Shown here in pieces: positions 44,401 through 51,898 of a stretch of DNA of 64,000 nucleotides (within the stretch, counting starts at the first letter, position 1; every line of letters starts with the position of its first letter). The notes beneath the pieces were generated by a model that worked only from the letters and a program-made list of their open reading frames with translations, had not been told where the DNA came from and made no database searches. Both the position numbers and the translations under genes were made by a program. The DNA is taken from positions 298,521 through 362,520 of the forward strand of contig NZ_SODM01000004.1 in assembly GCF_004368785.1 (NCBI RefSeq). The letters run 5' to 3'. The DNA comes from Flavobacterium sp. 270. Lineage in GTDB: Bacteria > Bacteroidota > Bacteroidia > Flavobacteriales > Flavobacteriaceae.

Positions 44401-45584
44401 GCGGTGATATTCATTTAAAAATTTCCAAAAACGACGAAAACATTTTTATCGCCATAGAAGATTCAGGAGTTGGAATTGCGGACGAACATATTGATAAAAT
44501 TTTTGATTTGTTTTTTGAAGTTCCGATGCACAAGAATGTTCAGAAAAACTACAATAAAGGAACCGGAATCGGTTTATCGATTGTAAAAAACATTGTAAAA
44601 CTGCACAAAGGAAGTATTGATGTTGCTAACAAACCTTCTCACGGCGTTGTATTTACGGTTGCATTGCCACTAGGAAAAGAACATCTTTTGGAAAGTGAAA
44701 TCATTAAAGACTTTAAAATCAGTGATGATATTGCCCAATATACTGCGCAATTAGAACCTTCAGAAACCACTGAACCAGAAGATATTGAGGATTTTGTGGT
44801 AAATGAAGAAAGAAAAACGATTTTGATTGTAGAAGATCATAAAGTGCTGCGCACATTTATGAAAAACCTGCTCAAACCCGATTATAATATTATAGAAGCC
44901 GATAATGGTAAAACAGCGCTGGAAAAAGCTTTAAAATATGCACCAAACCTGATTATCAGTGATGTAATTATGCCAGAAATGGTGGGTACAGAATTGTGTT
45001 CTAAAATAAAAGAAAACATCAAAACGAGTCATATTCCGGTAATTCTGCTGACTTCCAGAACTTCTTTGGTTTATAAATTTGAAGGTTTAGAAAGCGGCGC
45101 GGACGATTATATAAGTAAACCTTTCAATTTAATTGAATTTAAACTGCGCGTAAAAAACCTTTTAAATTCAACCGAAAGATTAAAAGCGAAATTTAGCAGT
45201 GATGATAATTTTATTCCGTCAGAAATCACGGTTTCTTCACTAGATGAAGAACTATTAAAAAAAGCATTCAAAATTGTAGAAGAAAATATTTCGAACGAGC
45301 AATTTGATATTCCGTTTTTCTGTTCAGAATTGGGTGTAAGCCGTACGATGTTATTTTTAAAAATAAAAGCATGGACAAATTATACACCAAACGAATTTAT
45401 TCATGAAATACGATTAAAACGTGCTGCTCAATTATTAGAACAAAATAAACTAACGGTTTCAGAAATCAGTTATAAAGTCGGGTTCAATAATCCGAAATAC
45501 TTTAGTAAATGTTTCCAGAAAAAGTATGGCGAGACGCCGACACAATTTGCAGATAAATTCTTTAAATCTTCTGCTTCAAACTAA
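41493..45584 (+). CDS. Hybrid two-component system sensor/regulator (HTCS)
   Basis: One-protein sensor and transcription factor of the polysaccharide locus. 1363 residues from ATG 41493, which gives a signal peptide ([20 protein letters not shown]). Periplasmic part: two seven-bladed Reg_prop propellers (repeats such as [21 protein letters not shown]) and a Y_Y_Y domain (~670-770). Membrane helix ~785-808. Kinase with His845 in [20 protein letters not shown] and ATPase [18 protein letters not shown]. Receiver with Asp1157 in [13 protein letters not shown]. C-terminal AraC HTH ([40 protein letters not shown]). It precedes susC, the likely target. Confidence 0.96.
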   Translation: [1363 protein letters not shown]

Positions 45585-45610
45585 ACATTCCACTGTTTTC
45601 AAGGGTTAAA

Positions 45611-45640
45611 AAAGGGTATCTGTATTTTTAGATACCCTTT
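45611..45640 (+). terminator. Terminator after the hybrid regulator
   Basis: AAAGGGTATCT (45611-45621) pairs exactly with AGATACCCTTT (45630-45640) around an 8-nt loop, followed by TTTG. This isolates susC transcription from the regulator gene. Confidence 0.9.
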
Positions 45641-45668
45641 TTTGTATTTCTATATCGTTTGCGCCTAA

Positions 45669-45676
45669 TACATTTG
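45669..45676 (+). promoter_or_regulatory. Candidate -7 element (TACATTTG) for the small ORF and susC
   Basis: Exact TAnnTTTG match 29 bp after the terminator stem. A TTTG at 45641-45644 is a possible -33 box, with a longer-than-usual 24-bp spacer. The transcript start would be near 45681-45683, about 110 nt upstream of the susC ATG. Confidence 0.55.
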
Positions 45677-45680
45677 CGAT

Positions 45681-45773
45681 ATGAAAATCAAGAAAACAAA
45701 ATTCCTGTTACTACAAATTCTATTTGTAATGGTCATAATAGGAATGAGTTTATTGCTTTTCTATTTTATCTAA
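45681..45773 (+). CDS. Putative 30-residue single-span membrane peptide
   Basis: ATG at 45681, TAA at 45771-45773. The peptide begins MKIKKTKFLLL and continues with a hydrophobic segment (QILFVMVIIGMSLLLFYFI), so a Lys-rich cytoplasmic end and one membrane helix covering nearly the whole chain. It begins at or within a few bases of the predicted transcript start, so it would be leaderless, and it ends 17 bp before the susC ATG. No family recognised. It may be a real small protein, a regulatory leader ORF, or chance. Confidence 0.4.
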   Translation: MKIKKTKFLLLQILFVMVIIGMSLLLFYFI

Positions 45774-45790
45774 CCTTAAACCAAAAGTGA

Positions 45791-48700
45791 ATGTTTACAA
45801 AACAAAAAATCAAATCGTTTAAATGGTGTTTGCTGGTATGCTTTTTACTGGCCAATATTGTTATGAATGCGCAGGAGAGAAAAGTCACCGGAAAAGTTAC
45901 TTCCAGTGAAGACTTGCTTGGACTTCCGGGTGCTAATGTTTATGTGAAAGGATCTTCTGTTGGCGGCTCTACAGATATGGATGGAAATTACAGTGTTTTT
46001 GTTTCTGAGAAAAATGCTGTTTTGGTTTTCAACTTTGTGGGTTATCAAACCATAGAGATTCCTGTGGGAAATAAAACGGTTGTAAACGTAAGTTTAAAAC
46101 CAGATACTAAAACCCTTGATGAAGTTGTAGTAGTTGGTTATGGTACACGTAAAAAGAGCGACATTACAGGTTCTGTATCTTCTGTTACAGCAAAAGAACT
46201 TACGGCTTATCCTTTGTTAAATGCAGAACAAGCTTTACAAGGCCGTGCTGCGGGTGTTGCGGTACAATCTAATAATGGTGGTGAACCAGGTGCGCCAATT
46301 AAAATTAGAGTTCGTGGAGGAACATCTATCAATGCAAGCGGCGATGCACTTGTTGTGGTAGATGGTTTTGCAGGAGTTTCTATGCCGGCGCCTCAGGATA
46401 TTGCTTCTATCGAGGTTCTTAAAGATGCATCTGCAACAGCTATTTACGGTTCCAGAGGTTCAAACGGGGTTATTATGGTTACGACCAAAAAAGGTAAACC
46501 GGGAAAACCTGTTATCGAGTTTAGTAATTCTACTTCTGTACAAAGTGTAAACAACAAATTGCATTTACTAGATGCAGATCAGTTTGCGGCTTATAGAAAA
46601 AGTTTTACGACACATACGCAGGGAACTGACAACACAGACTGGCAGGACGTAATTTATCGCGAAGGAATGGTTTCTAATACGCAGTTGTCTTTTTCTGGAG
46701 GTTCTGATAAGGTGAAGTATTATGTTTCTGGAAACTATTTCAACCAGGACGGAGTTGTTATCAATTCTGGAATTGACAGATATACGATTGTAGGTAATTT
46801 GGAAGCTGACTTATCAGACAGGTTAAAAGTGGGTTTAAACACTTTTCAGAGCAAACAAAACAAAGAAGGTATTATTTCTCAAACGGGAGCCGGAGGAACG
46901 GGTGCTGCGGGTGTAATTGCTGCTGCGTACCGATTTATGCCGGACAAAGGAATCTACAATGCCGACGGAACTTATACTTCTACAGCGCCAATTGGTGATG
47001 ATATTGATAATCCGTATGCTACGGCAATGGAGAATGTTTTAGAAATCCAGAATATCATTAGCAGAAATAACTTTTTTGCAACGTATAAAATTACCAAAGA
47101 CCTTGAGTTTAAAACTACTTTAGGTTTATCCGATTCTAATTCTCAAACCGGAAGATATATTCCGTCAACTTTAATTGCAGGAAAAAATATCAAAGGAGAA
47201 GCGTCTGTAGGTAACAGCAGAAACTCTTCTTTCCTGACAGAAAATTATCTTACATTTAAAAGAGAAATTATCTCAAAAGGAATTTTAACGGTTCTTGGAG
47301 GTTATTCATACCAAAAAAATAAAAGCGAAACTTCTACTGCTGCATCAAGAGGTTTCTTAACGAATACCAATTCTTACCACAATTTAGGAGCGGGAACGGT
47401 ATTCTTAAAACCAACTTCTTCGTTGTCTGAAACTGAATTAATTTCGGCTTTTGGAAGGTTGAATTTTGATTATGACGATAAATATTTATTGACTTTTACA
47501 GCAAGACGCGACGGTTCTTCAAGCTTTAGTAAAAACTACAAATACGGAACTTTTCCTTCTGGAGCAATTGGATGGAATATTGGTAAAGAAAATTTCTTAA
47601 AAGACAGTAAAACAGTTTCAAACCTTAAATTAAGAGCCAGTTATGGTGCAACAGGAAATCCTTCTATCGACGCCTACTCTACACTTTCTAGGTTTTCTGA
47701 AATTTATGATGTGAGCGGTGACGTTATTGTAAATGCGGTTCAGTTGACTTCATTAGATAATCCGAATTTGAAATGGGAAACTTCATACCAGCAAGATTAC
47801 GGAATTGATTTAGGTTTGTTTGACAACAGAGTAAACATAACAGCAGATTATTATAAAACGATTACCAAAGATTTGTTGTTTAACAGACCATTGCCGGGAG
47901 TTTCTGGAATTGCTTCTCAATTACAAAATGTTGGAGAATTAGAAAACAAAGGATGGGAATTGGGCATTAATACTAAAAACTTTATCGGACAGGATTTTAC
48001 ATGGTCAACAAGTTTTAATATTTCTTCAAACAAAAATAAAGTATTAAAATTAGCCGATAATAAGGATCTTTTAATCAACTCTACGCCTGGGCATTTCCTT
48101 GCTACAGATTCTCAAATCCTGAGAGTCGGGCAGCCGGTGGGTTCTTTCTTCGGGTTTGTTTATGATGGTGTAATTCAGCAGGGAGAAACGGCTCTTCCGG
48201 GTAACTTTGAAACGGCTCCGGGCGGTGAAAAATTTAAAGATGTAAATGGTGACGGAAAATTAGATTCTAATGATAAAACATTAATTGGAAATCCAAATCC
48301 TGATTTCATCTTCGGTTTTAATAATGATTTCACTTATAAAAATCTGGACTTGAATATCTTCTTTCAAGGTTCTGAAGGCAATCAAATTTTAAATTATACT
48401 TTGATGGAACTGGCTTCTGGAAACAACAATGCTACAACAGAAGTTCTAGATGCATGGACACCAACGCACACCGATACAAATGTTCCTGCAAATGCGGCAA
48501 GAACCAAAAGAGTAACATCAAGATTTGTTTACGATGCAAGTTACATTCGTCTAAAAAACATTTCTCTTGGTTATAGTTTAGATGAAAAAGTAGTTTCAAA
48601 AATTGGATTGAGCAAAGTTCGTTTTTTCATCAGTGCACAAAATATCTGGACGATTACTAATTATCCGGGTTCTGATCCAGAATCAAGTTATCTAAATGAT

Positions 48701-48793
48701 ACCAACGCCAGAAGTAACACCAACTTAGGTTTAGAATACGGAAGTTATCCTAATGTGAGAACTTTTACAGCAGGTTTTAATTTAAAATTCTAG
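45791..48793 (+). CDS. SusC-family TonB-dependent outer-membrane importer
   Basis: 1000 residues, signal peptide to ~28 (NIVMNAQ), then a CarboxypepD_reg-like domain (VTGKVTSSEDLLGLPGANVY), plug (DEVVVVGYGTRKKSDITGSV, IEVLKDASATAIYGSRGSNG) and barrel with C-terminus RTFTAGFNLKF. No STN domain, unlike the 19303 protein, which agrees with control by the hybrid regulator and not by sigma/anti-sigma. susD follows after 16 bp. It would import the uronate-containing oligosaccharide. Confidence 0.96.
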   Translation: MFTKQKIKSFKWCLLVCFLLANIVMNAQERKVTGKVTSSEDLLGLPGANVYVKGSSVGGSTDMDGNYSVFVSEKNAVLVFNFVGYQTIEIPVGNKTVVNVSLKPDTKTLDEVVVVGYGTRKKSDITGSVSSVTAKELTAYPLLNAEQALQGRAAGVAVQSNNGGEPGAPIKIRVRGGTSINASGDALVVVDGFAGVSMPAPQDIASIEVLKDASATAIYGSRGSNGVIMVTTKKGKPGKPVIEFSNSTSVQSVNNKLHLLDADQFAAYRKSFTTHTQGTDNTDWQDVIYREGMVSNTQLSFSGGSDKVKYYVSGNYFNQDGVVINSGIDRYTIVGNLEADLSDRLKVGLNTFQSKQNKEGIISQTGAGGTGAAGVIAAAYRFMPDKGIYNADGTYTSTAPIGDDIDNPYATAMENVLEIQNIISRNNFFATYKITKDLEFKTTLGLSDSNSQTGRYIPSTLIAGKNIKGEASVGNSRNSSFLTENYLTFKREIISKGILTVLGGYSYQKNKSETSTAASRGFLTNTNSYHNLGAGTVFLKPTSSLSETELISAFGRLNFDYDDKYLLTFTARRDGSSSFSKNYKYGTFPSGAIGWNIGKENFLKDSKTVSNLKLRASYGATGNPSIDAYSTLSRFSEIYDVSGDVIVNAVQLTSLDNPNLKWETSYQQDYGIDLGLFDNRVNITADYYKTITKDLLFNRPLPGVSGIASQLQNVGELENKGWELGINTKNFIGQDFTWSTSFNISSNKNKVLKLADNKDLLINSTPGHFLATDSQILRVGQPVGSFFGFVYDGVIQQGETALPGNFETAPGGEKFKDVNGDGKLDSNDKTLIGNPNPDFIFGFNNDFTYKNLDLNIFFQGSEGNQILNYTLMELASGNNNATTEVLDAWTPTHTDTNVPANAARTKRVTSRFVYDASYIRLKNISLGYSLDEKVVSKIGLSKVRFFISAQNIWTITNYPGSDPESSYLNDTNARSNTNLGLEYGSYPNVRTFTAGFNLKF

Positions 48794-48809
48794 TTTAAAA
48801 AATAACATT

Positions 48810-50327
48810 ATGAAAAAATATATAGCTTTTCTTTTCTTAGGAATGTTCGCTTTAGGATGTTCAGACTTAGAAGAACATCCGGTTGGAGTTATTAGCCCAG
48901 ATAACTTTTTTAATAATACAGACGATTTACAGGCGGCAGTAAACGGTGCTTTTGCCAACATTGCCCACAATAATTATTGGGGAAGAGAATTTACAATTGC
49001 CCTAATGCTTCGCGATGATATGTCTGATATTGGCGACAGAACGACACAGGCGGCGAGAATTGATGTAAATGATTTTAGTATGAATGATACCAACGCGCTG
49101 GTTGCCAACTTTTGGCCGCAATCGTATATCATTATCACCGCAGCAAATCAAGCCATTGAAGGCGCTAAAAAAACGCCGGGAGATCCTGCAAAAGTAAATG
49201 CAATTGTAGCGCAGGCTTATTTTGCAAGAGCATTTACCTATTATCATTTGGTAAGGCTTTTTGGAGATATTCCGTATGTTGATTTTGTGGTGAATGATGT
49301 ATCTCAGGTAAATTCTATGAGCAAAACCAAAGAAGCAGACGTTTATCCAAAAATCATTGCCGATTTAGAATTTGCAAAAAAATGGCTGGAAGACAAACCA
49401 AAAGTAAAAGCCGTTCCCGGAAAAGGTACAGCTGCAGGTTATTTGGCATCGGTTTATCTTACTTTAGGACAATACCAAAAAGCGTATGATGAATCTAAGT
49501 TTGTAATTACAAACGAAGCAAAATTTGGTTTAGGTCTTGATGCTGATTTTCAGGATTTGTTTAATGCTACAAAAACAGCGTCATTAAAAGAACCTTTGTT
49601 TACAGTAGATTTTAATAACTTAGTTTCAGGAAATTACGGTCAGGATTACACTGCGTTTTTTACAGGATCATTAAAAGATGACAGTTACAGCTACGGACAA
49701 GGATTTTCTGTTGCCGTACCATCTTTAAAAGTATTCAACACTTGGGATCAAAGAGATTACAGAAGAGCCGTAAGTTTTGATACCATTATAAGAAAGAAAA
49801 CTGGCCCAGGCGGTTCATTACAAGTTTTCCCATCAAGCGATAACGAAAAAGCGCCACGTCCGCATATTGCAAAATACTATCGTTTTCCAGGAAAAGCAGG
49901 TGCAAACGGAAGAACGTCACAACACAATTACATTACAATGCGTTATGCCGAAGTTTTATTGACTGCTGCAGAAGCTTTAAACGAAATTACTCCGGGAACA
50001 TCAGAAGCAGACGGTTATGTAAACCGTGTTCGCGCAAGAGCAAGAAACAAAGCAGGAAAACTAGTTTCTTTTCCGGCAAATGTAACACCTGGATTATCTC
50101 AGGCAGACTTTAGAAAGATGGTAATCGACGAAAGAAGATTAGAATTTGCATTTGAATATATCAGATGGTACGATATTAAAAGGCTTAAAAACGGTCCGGA
50201 AGTATTTGGCCCGTCAGGTTTAGAACCACACGCCAATTTTAATCCCCAAAGAGATTATTTATTTCCATTACCAGGAACAGAATTGGCAATAAATCCAAAT
50301 TTAAAACCGAATAATCCTGGTTATTGA
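48810..50327 (+). CDS. SusD-family surface lipoprotein
   Basis: 505 residues, lipobox FALGC (Cys ~17). SusD N-terminal and C-terminal domains: NFFNNTDDLQAAVNGAFANI, AQAYFARAFTYYHLVRLFGD, TAAGYLASVYLTLGQYQKAY, YITMRYAEVLLTAAEALNEI, DERRLEFAFEYIRWYDIKRL. It ends with the typical LFPLPGTELAINPNLKPNNP-GY. It pairs with the upstream SusC (16 bp). Confidence 0.96.
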   Translation: MKKYIAFLFLGMFALGCSDLEEHPVGVISPDNFFNNTDDLQAAVNGAFANIAHNNYWGREFTIALMLRDDMSDIGDRTTQAARIDVNDFSMNDTNALVANFWPQSYIIITAANQAIEGAKKTPGDPAKVNAIVAQAYFARAFTYYHLVRLFGDIPYVDFVVNDVSQVNSMSKTKEADVYPKIIADLEFAKKWLEDKPKVKAVPGKGTAAGYLASVYLTLGQYQKAYDESKFVITNEAKFGLGLDADFQDLFNATKTASLKEPLFTVDFNNLVSGNYGQDYTAFFTGSLKDDSYSYGQGFSVAVPSLKVFNTWDQRDYRRAVSFDTIIRKKTGPGGSLQVFPSSDNEKAPRPHIAKYYRFPGKAGANGRTSQHNYITMRYAEVLLTAAEALNEITPGTSEADGYVNRVRARARNKAGKLVSFPANVTPGLSQADFRKMVIDERRLEFAFEYIRWYDIKRLKNGPEVFGPSGLEPHANFNPQRDYLFPLPGTELAINPNLKPNNPGY

Positions 50328-50375
50328 TTTAGAACGCTGATCAAACGGATTTTATATGCTGTTGTGCATATTGGG

Positions 50376-50498
50376 TTTCACGCAGATTTAAAATGATTTA
50401 AGCAGATAAAGCAAATTGTTTTTTAATCTGTATAAATCGAGATTACAAAACGAAAAAATCTGTGCAAATCTGCTTAAATCTGTATAAATCTGCGTGAA
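50376..50498. repeat. Inverted repeat of the TTTCACGCAGATTTA type
   Basis: TTTCACGCAGATTTA (from 50376) pairs with TAAATCTGCGTGAAA (ending 50498), and GATTTAAGCAGAT with AATCTGCTTAAATC; the ~32-bp arms have only a few mismatches. It shares the AATCTGC core with the elements at 2432-2490 and 62563-62672. Confidence 0.85.
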
Positions 50499-50610
50499 AA
50501 TAAAATCAGCTCATAAAATTTCGCCAAATCGATTTTGGCTTAAAAAAATAAAAACCAAATAATCATGGTTTTTAAAACGTTAGTTTAATTAGTTTTTCAG
50601 GTGAAGTTAT

Positions 50611-50647
50611 ATTTTAACACATAGAGACATAATTTTATGTGTTAAAT
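50611..50647. repeat. Minimal family-A hairpin
   Basis: ATTTTAACACATA-GAGACA followed by TTTTATGTGTTAAAT. Only the ends of the 11396/28854 element remain, directly joined, as if the interior had been deleted. It abuts the SusD-like scrap at 50669. Confidence 0.75.
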
Positions 50648-50668
50648 CCTTCACCAAATTACGCCCTC

Positions 50669-50695
50669 AATTTAAAACCAAACAATACTGGTTAT
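50669..50695 (+). pseudogene. Vestigial SusD C-terminus (NLKPNNTGY)
   Basis: 27 bp encoding NLKPNNTGY differ at only 3 positions from the last codons of the upstream susD (NLKPNNPGY then stop). NLKxNPGY-type endings are characteristic of SusD proteins. The frame runs on into the GH88 leader without a stop, and upstream it is cut by the family-A hairpin. The simplest reading is the tail of a lost or recombined second susD. Confidence 0.55.
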
Positions 50696-50713
50696 AAAAA
50701 TTATATTATAAGT

Positions 50714-51895
50714 ATGAATAAAGTTAGTTTCATTTTTTCTATCCTTGGGTTTGCAATGCTGACAACAGCTTGCAAATCTAAGGTTATTTTACCCCCTCAA
50801 AACACCACATCAGTAGATAATCTTCTGCAGACACGTTACCAAATGTTATTAGATTATCCTGTAGATTCAATGTCAATGCCCAGAAGCATGACCATTAATA
50901 CCAATCTCATAAAGAAAGTACCTTCGCGAGATTGGACAAGTGGTTTCTTTGCCGGAAATCTTTGGCAGTTATACCGAATTACAGGCAACCAGAAATATAA
51001 AGAACAAGCCGAAAAATGGACTCCGTTTAGCAAAAAAGAAAGCGTAAACAGAGGTTCTCACGATGTAGGTTTTAAAGTTTACTGCGCTTTTGGCGAAGGC
51101 TTAAAAGTCGAAAAAAATGCTGACTACAAAAAAACCATAATCAAAGGAGCAGAAACATTATGCACTCGTTTTGATGAAAAAGTAGGCGCTATACGTTCTT
51201 GGGATTTCAACAAAGAGGTTTGGGATTATCCCCTAATCATTGATAATATGATGAATTTAGAATTGCTTTTTGAAGCTTCAAAATTATCAGGAAATAAAAA
51301 GTATCAGGAAGTTGCCATAAAACACGCCAATACAACTTTAAAAAACCAGTTTAGAGCAGACAACAGCTGTTATCACGTAATAGATTACGACCCAAAAACA
51401 GGTGCTGTAAGAAAGAAAACAACTTTGCAGGGTTACAATGACGATTCGGTTTGGGCACGTGGGCAAGCTTGGGCAGTTTACGGTTTTACAATGTCGTACC
51501 GCTATACAAAAGACAAAAAATATATCGATCAGGCCGAAGCTACAGCAAAGTTTTTTATGGCAGATAAAAACCTGCCCGAAGACGGAATTCCGTATTGGGA
51601 TTTTAGAGACCCAAGTATTCCAAATGCGGCGCGCGATGTATCGGCTGCGACCGTTATGGCTTCTGGTTTATATGAACTTTACAGCTATACCAAAAACAAA
51701 AGTTATCTGGCTTATGCCGATAAAATAATCAACACCTTACATTCGGATAAATATATTTTAAACAAAGAAATTAATGCTCCATTTATTCTAGATCATAGTA
51801 CCGGCAACTGGCCAAAACATGACGAAATTGACGAACCAATAATTTATGCCGATTACTATTTTCTAGAAGCATTATTAAGAAAAAAAGACCTGTAA
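50714..51895 (+). CDS. Unsaturated glucuronyl hydrolase (GH88)
   Basis: Removes 4,5-unsaturated uronic acid from the non-reducing end of lyase products. 393 residues from ATG 50714, giving a lipoprotein signal (FAMLTTAC, Cys ~20). GH88 hallmarks: SRDWTSGFFAGNLWQLYR, GSHDVGFKVYCAFGEG with Asp117, YPLIIDNMMNLELLFEA with catalytic Asp177, GYNDDSVWARGQAWAVYGF, and PYWDFRDPSIPNAARDVSAA. The product rearranges to the KduI substrate, linking this enzyme to the kdu genes. GH105 is a related alternative, but the DDSVWARGQAWAVYG pattern favours GH88. Confidence 0.93.
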   Translation: MNKVSFIFSILGFAMLTTACKSKVILPPQNTTSVDNLLQTRYQMLLDYPVDSMSMPRSMTINTNLIKKVPSRDWTSGFFAGNLWQLYRITGNQKYKEQAEKWTPFSKKESVNRGSHDVGFKVYCAFGEGLKVEKNADYKKTIIKGAETLCTRFDEKVGAIRSWDFNKEVWDYPLIIDNMMNLELLFEASKLSGNKKYQEVAIKHANTTLKNQFRADNSCYHVIDYDPKTGAVRKKTTLQGYNDDSVWARGQAWAVYGFTMSYRYTKDKKYIDQAEATAKFFMADKNLPEDGIPYWDFRDPSIPNAARDVSAATVMASGLYELYSYTKNKSYLAYADKIINTLHSDKYILNKEINAPFILDHSTGNWPKHDEIDEPIIYADYYFLEALLRKKDL

Positions 51896-51898
51896 TTT

